Source: Ralstonia pickettii (lineage in GTDB: Bacteria; Pseudomonadota; Gammaproteobacteria; Burkholderiales; Burkholderiaceae). Taken from it: DNA of 39,095 nucleotides. A program made the translations under genes and the position numbers. This document shows, piece after piece, positions 23,942-33,220 of this stretch; position 1 is the first letter of the stretch; each line of letters opens with the position of its first letter. The notes beneath the pieces are model-generated. The model had not been told where the DNA came from, did no database searches, and was given only the letters and a program-made list of their open reading frames with translations. The DNA lies in NCBI RefSeq assembly GCF_001699815.1, contig NZ_MCGB01000082.1, positions 1 through 39,095 of the forward strand, given 5' to 3'.

Positions 23942-24883
23942 ATGAATACCGTGGCAACCCCAACAACTTCCACTCAACTTCCTGGCTGGCGAACGACCGC
24001 ATCGCAGTATGCGGCGCTGACCAAGCCGCGCGTCACGCAGCTCGCCGTGTTCTGCGCCGTGATCGGCATGTTCCTGGCCACGCCGGGCATGGTCCCGTGG
24101 TCGGTGCTGATCGGCGGCGCGGTCGGCATCTGGCTGTTCGCCGGCGCCGCCTTCGCCATCAACTGCCTGGTCGAGCGCAAGATCGATGCAATGATGCGCC
24201 GCACGGCCTGGCGCCCGTCGGCAAGCGGTGAACTGGGCACGCGGCAGATCCTGGTGTTCTCGTTGGTGCTGGGCGGCGCGGGCATGTGGACGCTGCACGT
24301 ATTCGCCAACGACCTGACGATGTGGCTGACGTTCGCCACCTTCATCGGCTACGCGATCATCTACACGCTGCTGCTCAAGCCGGCCACACCGCAGAACATC
24401 GTGATCGGCGGTCTCTCGGGGGCGATGCCGCCGGCGCTGGGCTGGGCGGCCGTCGCCAACAGCGTGCCGGCCGAGGCGTGGATCCTGGTGCTGATTATCT
24501 TTACCTGGACGCCGCCGCACTTCTGGGCACTCGCGCTGTACCGCCGCGCAGACTACGCCAAGTCGGGTCTACCGATGCTGCCGATCACGCACGGCGAGAA
24601 ATACACGCTGCTGCATATCCTCTTGTACACGCTCATCATGATCGCCGCGACCATCCTGCCGTTCGTCTACGGCATGAGCGGCTATATCTATCTGGTGACC
24701 GCGCTGGTGCTCGGCTTCGGCTTCCTCTCGTATGCCTGGCGCATGTACCGCAAGTACTCCGACGCGCTGGCGCAGAAGACTTTCCGCTACTCCATCATCT
24801 ACCTGTCGATCCTGTTTGCCGCGCTGCTGGTGGACCACTACTTCAAGTTTGGCCCGGCGCTTACGCAAAGCGCGGCGCTGTGA
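23942..24883 (+). CDS. ctaB: Protoheme IX farnesyltransferase (heme O synthase)
   Basis: Adds a farnesyl group to heme b to make heme O, the substrate of CtaA. It is 313 aa, a UbiA-type polyprenyltransferase with about nine helices. Seen: [21 protein letters not shown], the first prenyl-diphosphate-binding region [47 protein letters not shown], and the second acidic region [26 protein letters not shown]. It is in one operon with ctaA. Confidence 0.97.
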   Translation: MNTVATPTTSTQLPGWRTTASQYAALTKPRVTQLAVFCAVIGMFLATPGMVPWSVLIGGAVGIWLFAGAAFAINCLVERKIDAMMRRTAWRPSASGELGTRQILVFSLVLGGAGMWTLHVFANDLTMWLTFATFIGYAIIYTLLLKPATPQNIVIGGLSGAMPPALGWAAVANSVPAEAWILVLIIFTWTPPHFWALALYRRADYAKSGLPMLPITHGEKYTLLHILLYTLIMIAATILPFVYGMSGYIYLVTALVLGFGFLSYAWRMYRKYSDALAQKTFRYSIIYLSILFAALLVDHYFKFGPALTQSAAL

Positions 24884-24946
24884 CGCACAGGGGCGCCAGC
24901 GAGCATGTGCTGTTGGCGGTACGCTAGGCGGTCTGCTTCCAACACA

Positions 24947-25558
24947 ATGACCATGCTCTCTTTCCGATACTTCCGCGCCGCGCTGTTCGCCATGCTGGCC
25001 GTCGCCGTGCTGGCGCTCGCGGCGTGCAGCGACAAGCCGGCCTTCAAGAACCTCGACATCACCGGATCCAAGAGCTTCGGCACCGATTTCTCGTTGACCG
25101 ATCACACCGGCAAGCGCCGCACGCTCGAAGATTTCCGCGGCAAGGTCGTCGTCATGTTCTTCGGTTACACGCATTGCCCCGATGTCTGCCCGACCACGCT
25201 GGCTGAGCTGCGCGCCGTGATGGATACCCTCGGCAAAGACGCCGACCGCGTCCAGGTCCTGTTCGTCACCGTCGACCCGGAGCGCGATACGCAAGACCTG
25301 CTGGCCAAGTACGTGCCCGCGTTCGATCCGCGCTTCATCGGCCTGCGTCCGGCCAACGAGACTGAACTGAAGAAGGTCGCGTCCGACTTCAAGGTGTTCT
25401 ACAGCAAGGTGCCGGGCAGCTCGCCCGACAACTACACCATGGATCACACCGCCGGCAGCTACATGTTCGATCCGAAGGGCAACCTGCGCCTGTTCATCAA
25501 GCACGGCCAGGGCCCGGAGCCGATCGCGCACGACATCAAGCAACTGCTGGCCGACTGA
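24947..25558 (+). CDS. SCO1/SenC-family copper chaperone, lipoprotein
   Basis: Delivers copper to the CuA site of oxidase subunit II. It is 203 aa. An N-terminal lipoprotein signal ends in the lipobox LAAC (Cys27), so the protein is membrane-anchored through lipid. The thioredoxin-fold domain has the copper motif CPDVCP (Cys77/Cys81) in FFGYTHCPDVCPTTLAEL, VTVDPERDT, and the third copper ligand His167 in YTMDHTAGSYMFD. The ATG at 24947 (or 24953, two codons later) starts the signal; the open frame to 24905 is not needed. Confidence 0.94.
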   Translation: MTMLSFRYFRAALFAMLAVAVLALAACSDKPAFKNLDITGSKSFGTDFSLTDHTGKRRTLEDFRGKVVVMFFGYTHCPDVCPTTLAELRAVMDTLGKDADRVQVLFVTVDPERDTQDLLAKYVPAFDPRFIGLRPANETELKKVASDFKVFYSKVPGSSPDNYTMDHTAGSYMFDPKGNLRLFIKHGQGPEPIAHDIKQLLAD

Positions 25559-25579
25559 TCTTCCGCCACCGCCCAAAGA

Positions 25580-25606
25580 AAAAGCCCGCCAATTTGGCGG
25601 GCTTTT
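25580..25606. terminator. Bidirectional terminator between sco1 and rpoH
   Basis: A perfect 7-bp stem (GCCCGCC / GGCGGGC, 5-base loop) has A residues on the left and four T on the right. It serves the rightward cox/sco transcript and the leftward rpoH transcript. Confidence 0.88.
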
Positions 25607-25624
25607 CATTGCAGGGCGGGCAGC

Positions 25625-26554
25625 TTAGGCGAAGGCCTGCAGCGCACCCTTCATCTTTTTCATCGCGGCCGATTCGATCTGGCGAATGCGCTCAGCCGAC
25701 ACGCCAAACTCGTCGGCCAACTCGTGCAGCGTCGAGCCGCCCGATCCGTCGTCGTTCACGTTCAGCCAGCGTGCTTCGATGATGCGGCGGCTGCGATCGT
25801 CCAGCTTGGCGAGGGCGGCTTCGATGCCCTCGCTTTGCATGCGGTCGTTGCTACGCGCTTCGATCACGCGGGTCGGCTCGTTGTGCGTATCGGCCAGGTA
25901 GGCGATGGGAGCGAACGACTCCTCACCGTCGTCCATCTGGCCTTCCAGCGCAATGTCGCCGCCGGACAGGCGCGTTTCCATCTCGCGCACTTCCGTGCCC
26001 TTGACGTTGAGTTCGGCCGCCACGGCGTCGATCTCGTCCGACGTGAAGGTCGCCTGCGCATCCTGCTTGTGACTGCGCAGGTTGAAGAACAGCTTGCGCT
26101 GGGCCTTGGTGGTGGCCACCTTGACCATGCGCCAGTTCTTCAGGATGTACTCGTGCATCTCGGCCTTGATCCAGTGCATCGCGTATGAGACGAGACGCAC
26201 GCCCTGATCCGGGTCGAAGCGCTTGACGGCCTTCATCAGGCCGATGTTGCCTTCCTGGATGAGGTCGGCATGCGGCAGGCCATAGCCGAGGTAGCCGCGG
26301 GCGATCGACACCACCAGACGCAGGTGCGAGAGCACCAGTCGGCGAGCGGCATCGAGGTTGTCGTTGTCGCGGTATTCGCGGGCCAGACGCTGTTCTTCTT
26401 CGGCCGACAACATCGGCACACGGTTGACGCTCTGGATATAGGCGTCGATGTTGCCCAGGTTGCCGGGGAACGCCAGTGCCCATCCATTACCGGCGTTGCC
26501 GGACGGCTGGGTGGCGATTGCGGAAACGGTATTCACGGGGATGACTGCGTTCAC
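25625..26554 (-). CDS. rpoH: RNA polymerase sigma factor RpoH (heat shock sigma32)
   Basis: Directs RNA polymerase to heat-shock promoters. It is 309 aa. Sigma region 2 contains DLIQEGNIGLMKAVKRFDPDQGVRLVSYAMHWIKAEMHEYILKNWRMVK. The RpoH-specific box QRKLFFNLR is at residues 152-160, which separates it from RpoD/RpoS. Region 4 ends with LHELADEFGVSAERIRQIESAAMKKMKGAL. The start is a GTG at 26554 with AGGAG six bases upstream. A CIRCE operator lies 43 bases before the start codon. Confidence 0.96.
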   Translation of the reverse strand: MNAVIPVNTVSAIATQPSGNAGNGWALAFPGNLGNIDAYIQSVNRVPMLSAEEEQRLAREYRDNDNLDAARRLVLSHLRLVVSIARGYLGYGLPHADLIQEGNIGLMKAVKRFDPDQGVRLVSYAMHWIKAEMHEYILKNWRMVKVATTKAQRKLFFNLRSHKQDAQATFTSDEIDAVAAELNVKGTEVREMETRLSGGDIALEGQMDDGEESFAPIAYLADTHNEPTRVIEARSNDRMQSEGIEAALAKLDDRSRRIIEARWLNVNDDGSGGSTLHELADEFGVSAERIRQIESAAMKKMKGALQAFA

Positions 26555-26597
26555 TCAGGACTCCTGTCGAAATCCAGTGGAGATTTGGAAAGGCATC

Positions 26598-26624
26598 TTA
26601 GCACTCCAACCGGATGAGTGCTAA
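26598..26624. promoter_or_regulatory. CIRCE element (HrcA operator) upstream of rpoH
   Basis: TTAGCACTC (26598-26606), nine spacer bases, then GAGTGCTAA (26616-26624). Both 9-base arms match the CIRCE consensus perfectly. It lies 44-70 bases upstream of the rpoH start codon and at the predicted transcription start, as expected for an HrcA repressor site. Confidence 0.92.
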
Positions 26625-26649
26625 TAGGACATTTTTGTCGGGTTGATAG
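26621..26649 (-). promoter_or_regulatory. Possible rpoH promoter
   Basis: Read on the minus strand, CTATCA (26649-26644) and TATTAG (26626-26621) are spaced by 17 bases. The match is moderate (3/6 and 4/6). The -10 box overlaps the edge of the CIRCE element, which would let HrcA block initiation. Confidence 0.35.
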
Positions 26650-26752
26650 TTCCTGTAAATCAGGATTTGTCTTCTAATAGTGAGATGTTTGCGGCGCAAC
26701 AAAAAGGCGCCGCACCCAGTCATAGACCGTGATAGAAGGGTTCGGTTCTCGC

Positions 26753-29670
26753 CTATGCCGCCGTGTTACGGCCGCGTGACTTTGCCCAGTAAAGTGCGCG
26801 ATCGGCTTCACGTAGGGCGGCGTCTGGATCATGTACCTCCGGGCCCGGGCAGGCCACGCCAACGCTCGTGGTGACGTGCAGGACGGTGCCATCCGACAGG
26901 TGGATCGGCGGGCGGATCGCGCTGACGATCTTCTGCGCGGTGTGCAGCGCATCATCCGGGGCGTCGATGGGGTCGAGCAGGATGATGAATTCGTCACCTG
27001 CGAGGCGGGCGACGGTGTCGGTGCGGCGCACGGCACGTTGCAGCCGGTGTGCGACCTCCACCAGCACCGTATCGCCGGCGGCGTGGCCGTAAGTATCGTT
27101 GATGTGCTTGAAGTGGTCGACGTCCAGGTACAGCACGCCAAGCGGTGCCGGCAGGCGCTGACGACGCTCCAGTGCGGCGCGCAGGCGCTCGTAGAGTTCG
27201 TAGCGGTTCGGCAGGCCGGTGAGGGCATCAAAGTGCGCCATCCGTGACAGTTCCATCTCGCTGCGCTTGGCTGCGGTCACGTCCTGCACGAAGGCGTAAA
27301 AGCCACAGCGGCCGTCATGTGCTTCTGCGGAGTCGGGGACGAGCTGGCCGCGGAAATGTCGAGTGCGGTTGCGCGGGCCGGCGGCGTGCGGCTTTTCGTA
27401 CCAGGGCGCGGTGATCTCGAATTCGACCGATTCTCCGCGTTGGGCGCGCACCATATACGGTGCCAGCAAGGCGTACGTGCCTGGCGTGAACACCCGTTCC
27501 GGCATCTGGCCGCATACCTCCTCGGGCGTGCGCTGCAACCAGCGCGCATGCGTGACGTTGCAGAAAGTGAAGACGCCGTCGGGGTTGATGTGCGACACCA
27601 GCAGCGGCGCGTTGTCGAGCACGAGCTTGAGCGCGCGTTCGCTGCGCGCCAGGGCCAGCTCGGCGGCGGTGCGCGCCGTCAGATCCTGCAGCACCGAGAA
27701 ATAGCCGCGCAGCGTGCCGCGATCATCGTAGTCAGGAAAGTAGTGGCCGCTCAGGTAGCGGGGCACGCCCGTGCGCATGGACGTGATCTCGAACTGCACG
27801 GGGTAGCCGGCCAGCACTTCGGTCATGTAGGGCAGCAGCGTGCGGTAGTCCTCAGGGGCGTAGATGTCGCGCACGTGGCGGTCGAGCATCTCGCCTTCAC
27901 TGCGGCCGAAGGCTTCGAGCAGGGTGCGGCTCGCAAAGCGGACGATGCCGTCGGAGTCGACGTAGCTGAGCTGCGCGGGGACGTTGTCGGCCACCAGGCG
28001 CAGTTGTTCGCGGCTCGCGCGCAAGGCATCACGGCGGCGTTCCAGGCTTTCGTTTGCGGTACGCAGCGCGCGTTCGGACGCGGCCAGCCGGTTGGCAAAC
28101 GGCCGCACCGTCAGGCGGATGACCAGCACGCTGGCGATCATCAGGCACAGCATGAAGGCGCCGAGCCGCTCGAACTGCACGCGCATCGGGGCGTACAGCT
28201 CGGCGCTCGCGATCTTGCTGATCAGCGCCAGGCCCGTGTGGCCGATGGGCGTGTAGCTGAACGATGTCGGCATGCCGTGGATGTCCTGCCACTGGCCGTA
28301 GCCTGCCTCGCCCGCTAGCGCCAAGCGCGACGGCAGCGGCCGGCGGTCGACCGTAAGAGCCGGCAATTCGAACACGTACGCATCGAAGCGCTGCGGAAAC
28401 GACATTGCACGCCCGCGCGCATCAAAGCCCGACATCGCCAGCGTTTCGGTCTTTCCGATGCCGCGTTCACTGGCGTAGCGGCCGGTCATGTGGGCGAGCG
28501 GTTGCTCTGCGACCAGCCAGCCGATCTGCATGCCGTCTGCCATGACAGGCGTTTCTGTGCGCATGGCAAATCCGTGTACCCATTGCAGCGTGACGCGCTC
28601 GGGCGCGAGGCCGGCGTGCAGCCGAATCGACAGCTCGGGCTCAAGCGTTTGCGTGCCGAGACTGACGATGCCCTCGTCCGCCAGCGTACGCAGTTGCAGG
28701 TACGAGTACCCTTGCTGGCGATACGCCTGCAGCGCGCTCTCGCTGCGCAGGCGCGCCGCATTGTCGGTGGGATGGCGCAGCACTTCCTGGATGTACGTGG
28801 CGGCGGCCACCAGGCGCGGGTTTTCCGCGCGCATGGCCAGCAGTTGGTCAAGCTCTTCAGCGTAGCTGGATAGGGCCCGCGCCCGCGCGGTGCCGAATGT
28901 CAGGCTGACGCTGTCCACCTGGATGATGAACGCCGTGATGGTCGCTCCCAGGCCTGCAAGTACCACGCAGCCGCCGCTGATCCACACGATGGTGTCTTCC
29001 GGCGACAAGCGCAGGCGCAACACGCCCGGCTGCCGGACCACCGCAACGCACAGCACGCCCATGACCACCAGCAGCGTGCAGATGGCCGCTACGTCCGAGG
29101 CGCGCCACACCAACCACGCCGGGTACAGATATTCGAGCGCCATGGCGCGGCCAAGCAGGTCGCCCGCGCAGAGCAGCATCGCCAGGCCGACCAAGCCCCA
29201 GAACCACCGCGCGCGGTGCGGTTGCGCAACGTCGGCACAAGGCTCAGGGCCGTCGCCGATGCGGCCATCGCCAGCGCGTGGCTGGGGTGCATGCCGCCAA
29301 TCCATCCGGTCACCCATTGGCGGTCCAGCCATGTGTGCATGCCCGGAAAGTCGAGCCCGATCGGCCATCCCGTGATCATCTCGGCCAGCCGCAGCGTGGA
29401 CAGCACCGCCACCACGCCGCCCAGCCCCCGGGGCACCGGATCTGCCCAGCGCACATTCGGCCGTACCGTCCCGACGAGCAGCGCAGCCAGCCCCGCGCCA
29501 AGCAGGGTCAGGTTGACGCCGGTGGCGAACACGATCAGCAGCCGATCGCTGCCGAGCTTCACTGCCCACGGCCAATGCCGCAGCCAGCCGACCATCACGG
29601 TCAGTCCAACAAGGACGAGGAGGAAGCCGATGCCGCCGGCAATGGCGACAAGCGGCCGGCGAGGAACCAT
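26753..29670 (-). pseudogene. Membrane-bound PAS-PAS-GGDEF diguanylate cyclase, split by a one-base frameshift
   Basis: Two frames must be joined. From the ATG at 29670 the first frame codes for five or so membrane helices (MVPRRPLVAIAGGIGFLLVLVGL to LVPTLRNRTAR). Near 29208-29216, in a GCGCGCGG run, reading must move by one base to continue as WFWGLVGLAMLLCAGDLLGRAM, further helices, a periplasmic sensor region, a last helix (FMLCLMIASVLVIRL), two PAS domains and a C-terminal GGDEF domain. Joined, it would be about 972 aa. The cyclase motif reads AGDEF (Gly to Ala at the first position) with an RxxD inhibitory site (RRTD) five residues before it. Such proteins make cyclic di-GMP. The apparent long N terminus of the second frame upstream of the join is not real protein. 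The disruption may be a sequencing error. Confidence 0.78.
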
Positions 29671-29911
29671 GCAGGTGACGCGTAAGCGGGGCGGTTTCTG
29701 GGCGGATGTCTTCTAACCGGAAGATCGGCCGAAAACCGCGCCGCTTGAGCGTTTCCACCCCAATGGGTGGGCCGAATTGCCATGTCTGCAATGTCAAGTG
29801 ATCGAAGCGCCCGTGAAAGCGATGCGCGACGCACGTCGGGTCTTCTCCCGTGCCGTCACGCAAGTTGGCTACACTGCCCGGACATCGCAGAAATCGCTAC
29901 AGGAGCCGTCA

Positions 29912-30316
29912 ATGAGCATCGTCGTCAGCAAGGACACCGAAGGCCTTTTTCGCCACAAGGTCACCTTTCCCGAAGGCGTGACCTACACCGATGTGCCCAA
30001 GCCGACTGGCGAGGGCAGTGCGCCCGACCCGCACGCCTACTTTGACGCGGCCCTGGCCAGCTGCAAGGCGCTGACCGTCACGCTGTATGCGCGCCAGCGC
30101 AAGTACCCGCTCGATTCGATTGACGTGGCTGTGGAGCACGACGGCACCCAAGAACGCCAGGGCCGCTACAGGCTGCGCACCGTGCTGACCCTGCACGGCA
30201 ACCTGACCGACGAGCAACGCGCCGACCTGCTGCGCGTGGCCGGCAAATGCCCCGTTCACAAGCTGATGACCGAGGTCGAGATCAGCGTCGACACCGAACT
30301 CGCCGAGCACGCCTGA
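29912..30316 (+). CDS. OsmC/Ohr-family protein (YhfA-like)
   Basis: A 134-aa OsmC-fold protein with the two redox cysteines of the family: Cys51 in LASCKALTVTLYARQ and Cys113 in VAGKCPVHKLM. Ohr and OsmC relatives reduce organic peroxides with these cysteines; the exact subfamily here is uncertain. The ATG at 29912 has AGGAG six bases upstream. The pirin gene starts 14 bases after its stop, so the two are probably co-transcribed. Confidence 0.85.
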   Translation: MSIVVSKDTEGLFRHKVTFPEGVTYTDVPKPTGEGSAPDPHAYFDAALASCKALTVTLYARQRKYPLDSIDVAVEHDGTQERQGRYRLRTVLTLHGNLTDEQRADLLRVAGKCPVHKLMTEVEISVDTELAEHA

Positions 30317-30329
30317 GGAGGCTTCCGTC

Positions 30330-31199
30330 ATGACTTCCATCCAGCACATCATTGGCCCGCACGTGCGGGACCTCGGCGGTTTCTCGGTCAAGCGCGTGCT
30401 GCCCTCGGCAGCGCGTCAGACGGTGGGGCCGTTCATCTTCTTCGATCACATGGGCCCGGTGAATTTCGCCCCCGGCGAGGGCATCGACGTGCGCCCGCAC
30501 CCGCACATCGGGCTGGCCACCGTCACGTACCTGTTTGACGGCAGCATGGTCCACCGAGACAGCCTCGGCAGCGTGCAGACCATCACCCCCGGCGACGTGA
30601 ACTGGATGACGGCCGGCAACGGCATCGTCCACTCCGAGCGTTCCTCGCCGGAAGGGCGCGAAAAGGGCGCGCGCATGCACGGCATCCAGACCTGGGTAGC
30701 GCTGCCGAAGGACCAGGAAAAGGTCAACGCCAGCTTCGCGCACCATGCGGCCGAGACGCTGCCCAAGCTGGAGTGCCCAGGCGTGCAGGGCGTGGTCATC
30801 GCGGGAGATGCGTTCGGGCTGACGTCGCCGGTGAAGGTGAGTTCGCGCACGCTGTATGTGGCGCTGGAACTCGCGGCCGGCGCATCGCTGGTGATTCCGC
30901 CTGAGCATGCAGACCGTGGCCTGTATCTGGTCGACGGCGCCGTCACCATCGACGGCGAGGCGCTCGACCCGCAGCACCTGGCCGTGCTGGAGCCCGGCGG
31001 CGACGTGACGCTCACCGCGCAGGCATCGTCACGCGTGATGCTGCTGGGCGGTGCCCCGACCGATGGCCACCGTCACATCTACTGGAACTTCGTCGCCAGC
31101 GACAAGGCCGACATTGAAGACGCCAAGCAGCGCTGGGAGAGCGACGCCTTCGCTCACGTGCCCGGCGAAACGGAGCGCATTCCGCTGCCGTCCAAGTAA
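30330..31199 (+). CDS. Pirin family protein
   Basis: A bicupin of 289 aa. The N-terminal cupin keeps all four metal ligands: His57 and His59 in DVRPHPHIGLATVTY, and His101 and Glu103 in GNGIVHSERS, matching human pirin. Bacterial pirins include quercetinase-active members and regulators; the substrate here is unknown. GAGGAGG lies directly upstream. It forms an operon with the OsmC-like gene and converges on ybiB. Confidence 0.9.
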   Translation: MTSIQHIIGPHVRDLGGFSVKRVLPSAARQTVGPFIFFDHMGPVNFAPGEGIDVRPHPHIGLATVTYLFDGSMVHRDSLGSVQTITPGDVNWMTAGNGIVHSERSSPEGREKGARMHGIQTWVALPKDQEKVNASFAHHAAETLPKLECPGVQGVVIAGDAFGLTSPVKVSSRTLYVALELAAGASLVIPPEHADRGLYLVDGAVTIDGEALDPQHLAVLEPGGDVTLTAQASSRVMLLGGAPTDGHRHIYWNFVASDKADIEDAKQRWESDAFAHVPGETERIPLPSK

Positions 31200-31213
31200 G
31201 ACCGGGCGATCGA

Positions 31214-32224
31214 TCAGGCAGCCTGCGCCGGTCGTGCACAGCGCACGATCGCGCGGACCTGCTTGGCGATCGGCTCCGGCACCGGCTGCTTGCCGTCGAG
31301 CACCGCTTCAATCCACCGCGCCGTTGCCGCCACGTCTGTCCCCACGGGCAGCTCAGGCGGTGCGTCGCTTGAACCTTCCACCGCTTCGATCACCGTTTCG
31401 TGCGCGCCGTCGTGCAGCCACTCCACCGCGCTGCCGCGCCGCGCATCGGCCACTGCCTCGCCTTCGGTGCCGCGCGCCAGCAGCACGTTGGCCGGATGAC
31501 GCAGGAAGTAATCGGTGAGCGTGTCGCGGTATTCCGGGTGCGTGTAGCTGACCAGCCGTAGCGCCTCGTGCGGCGCGTGCCCGCCGACGGGCTGCAGCAT
31601 CTTCACCACCGTGTGGGCGGAATTGCGCAGGCCGACGATCTCGCGCTTATCCAGCAGTGCCGTCAGTTCGGGAGAGAGCACGTCGATCGGCACATAGGCC
31701 AGGCGATCGCGCTCCAGGCGCTCGCGGGCGTCGTCCATGTGTTCGCAGAGGGGCCAGCCGAGCGCTTCGAACAGCGCAGCCGTGGTGACGCGGCCGTCGA
31801 AGCGGCGGATGCCATGCACCAGCACCGGCACACCTTCGCGCGCCAGCAGCTTGGCCAGCAGCGGCACCAGGTTCGGCTGGCGGCGGGCGCCGTTGTAGCT
31901 GGGGATGACGACTGGCAACGCATGCTCGGGCGTGTCCGGCGCCGGCAGCGGCCGGCAATGCGCATGCGTGGCTTCGAGCATGCCGTCGAGTTCTTCCGGG
32001 GTCTCGCCTTTGATGCGGTAGGCCATGAGGATGGCGCCGAGCTGCACGTCGGAGATGCGGCTTTCCAGCATGGCCGTGAAGAGCGCACGGGCATCGTGCT
32101 TGACCAGCGCGCGGGCGCCGTCTGCGCCGCGGCCGATTTCCTTGATGAAGCGGGCAGCGGGGAAGGGGGCGTTCGCGAGGGCGTCTTCAGCGGCGGTGTC
32201 GGGGAGGATGGGAGGGGCAGGCAT
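31214..32224 (-). CDS. ybiB: YbiB/TrpD2-family protein (anthranilate phosphoribosyltransferase-like)
   Basis: A 336-aa protein of glycosyltransferase family 3 fold, related to TrpD but of the YbiB/TrpD2 group, which in E. coli binds nucleic acids instead of making a tryptophan precursor. Seen: N-terminal helical FIKEIGRGADGARALVKHDARALFTAMLESRISDVQLGAILMAYRIKGETPEELDGML, then VVIPSYNGARRQPNLVPLLAKLLAREGVPVLVHG and VGLRNSAHTVVKMLQPV. It lies downstream of the nrt genes on the same strand, separated by a long palindrome (32301-32375). Confidence 0.87.
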   Translation of the reverse strand: MPAPPILPDTAAEDALANAPFPAARFIKEIGRGADGARALVKHDARALFTAMLESRISDVQLGAILMAYRIKGETPEELDGMLEATHAHCRPLPAPDTPEHALPVVIPSYNGARRQPNLVPLLAKLLAREGVPVLVHGIRRFDGRVTTAALFEALGWPLCEHMDDARERLERDRLAYVPIDVLSPELTALLDKREIVGLRNSAHTVVKMLQPVGGHAPHEALRLVSYTHPEYRDTLTDYFLRHPANVLLARGTEGEAVADARRGSAVEWLHDGAHETVIEAVEGSSDAPPELPVGTDVAATARWIEAVLDGKQPVPEPIAKQVRAIVRCARPAQAA

Positions 32225-32300
32225 TGTTCATGGCGCGGGTGATGGGCTCGGGGGTGATCATAGCGCTGTGGGTTGCGCGCTGGCGCCATGCCGTGGTGTT

Positions 32301-32375
32301 TTTTGCCCTGGTGGTGCATCCCTTGTTTCATCCCCTGCCGGGGCATGAAACAGGAGATGGACCACCAAGGTAAAA
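32301..32375. repeat. 75-base imperfect palindrome between nrtD and ybiB
   Basis: The segment folds back on itself almost completely. The central stem is TGTTTCAT-CCCC with GGGG-C-ATGAAACA (loop TGCC, 336-339 in the last three digits). Further out, CATC pairs with GATG, TGGTGGT (32309-32315) with ACCACCA (32361-32367), and TTTT (32301-32304) with AAAA (32372-32375), with only a few mismatches. It contains no gene. It may act as a terminator/attenuator between nrtD and ybiB, or be a copy of a dispersed palindromic repeat. Confidence 0.75.
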
Positions 32376-32399
32376 CAACAAAGCCATCCCCACAGCGAA

Positions 32400-33203
32400 T
32401 CAAGCCGCCTCCGCCACCGGATGCCTCTGCTTCCGATACAGAAAATCCAACACCGCCGTCCGGTAAGCGTGATAAGTCGGATCCTCCGCCAACGCCATCC
32501 GATCCCGAGGCCGCGGCAAATCCACCGTCAACACCTCACCAATCGTCGCAGCCGGCCCATTCGTCATCATCACGATGCGGTCCGCCAGCAGCACCGCTTC
32601 ATCCACATCGTGCGTGACCATCACCACCGTGCTGCCGGTCGCGGCCACGATCTTCAGCAGCTCATCCTGCAGATGCGCCCGCGTGAGTGCATCCAGCGCG
32701 CCAAAGGGCTCATCCATCAGCAGCACCTTCGGCTCCATGGACAATGCGCGAGCGATCCCGACACGCTGCTTCATCCCGCCCGAGATTTCATGCGGATACT
32801 TCTGCTCGGCATGCGACAAGCCGACCAGTGCCAGCGCCGCATGCGTGCGATCACGCAACTGCGCTTTGGTCTCGCTCTTGCCGAAGACGCGCTCGACGGC
32901 GAGATACACATTGTCAAAGCACGTGAGCCACGGCAGCAGCGAATGGTTCTGAAACACCACCGCCCGATCCGGCCCCGGCCCGGCAATCTCGCGCTCGGCC
33001 AGGATCAATCCACCCGTGGTCGGCCGCGTCAGCCCGGCGATGAGATTGAGCAACGTCGATTTACCGCAGCCCGAGTGCCCGATGAGCGCGATGCACTCAC
33101 CGCGCGCAACCGTCAGGTTGATGTCGCGCAGGGCGACGAACGGGCCGCGCTTGGTCTTGAACGTCTGCCCGACGTTTTCAATGCGCAGGAATTTGTCTGT
33201 CAT
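32400..33203 (-). CDS. nrtD: Nitrate/nitrite (or related anion) ABC transporter, ATP-binding protein
   Basis: Energises uptake by the NrtA-NrtB system. It is 267 aa. Walker [10 protein letters not shown] (42-50), Q-loop [13 protein letters not shown], signature [16 protein letters not shown], Walker [13 protein letters not shown] and switch His in VTHDVDEA are all present. The FQNHSLLPW form is typical of the nitrate/taurine-like group. The ATG at 33203 ([11 protein letters not shown]) is preceded by GGGGA; an ATG four codons upstream is less likely. It lies 17 bases after nrtB. It does not carry the extra NrtA-like domain of cyanobacterial NrtC. Confidence 0.88.
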   Translation of the reverse strand: MTDKFLRIENVGQTFKTKRGPFVALRDINLTVARGECIALIGHSGCGKSTLLNLIAGLTRPTTGGLILAEREIAGPGPDRAVVFQNHSLLPWLTCFDNVYLAVERVFGKSETKAQLRDRTHAALALVGLSHAEQKYPHEISGGMKQRVGIARALSMEPKVLLMDEPFGALDALTRAHLQDELLKIVAATGSTVVMVTHDVDEAVLLADRIVMMTNGPAATIGEVLTVDLPRPRDRMALAEDPTYHAYRTAVLDFLYRKQRHPVAEAA

Positions 33204-33220
33204 GGCGATCCCCATTTCGC

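Noticed and set aside
26690-26714. Hairpin TGCGGCGC / GCGCCGCA after the cyclase gene as a terminator
   Set aside because: The T residues are in the loop and not after the stem, so it does not fit an intrinsic terminator in either direction.
29205-29220. Programmed ribosomal frameshift in the cyclase gene or in the FAH gene at 37032
   Set aside because: No slippery heptamer, no following pseudoknot or stimulatory Shine-Dalgarno sequence was seen; plain one-base deletions explain both.
26753-29863. A 1036-aa open frame on the minus strand as one intact protein
   Set aside because: Its first 210 or so residues are Arg/Ala/Gly-rich shadow translation; the true N-terminal helices lie in another frame starting at 29670.
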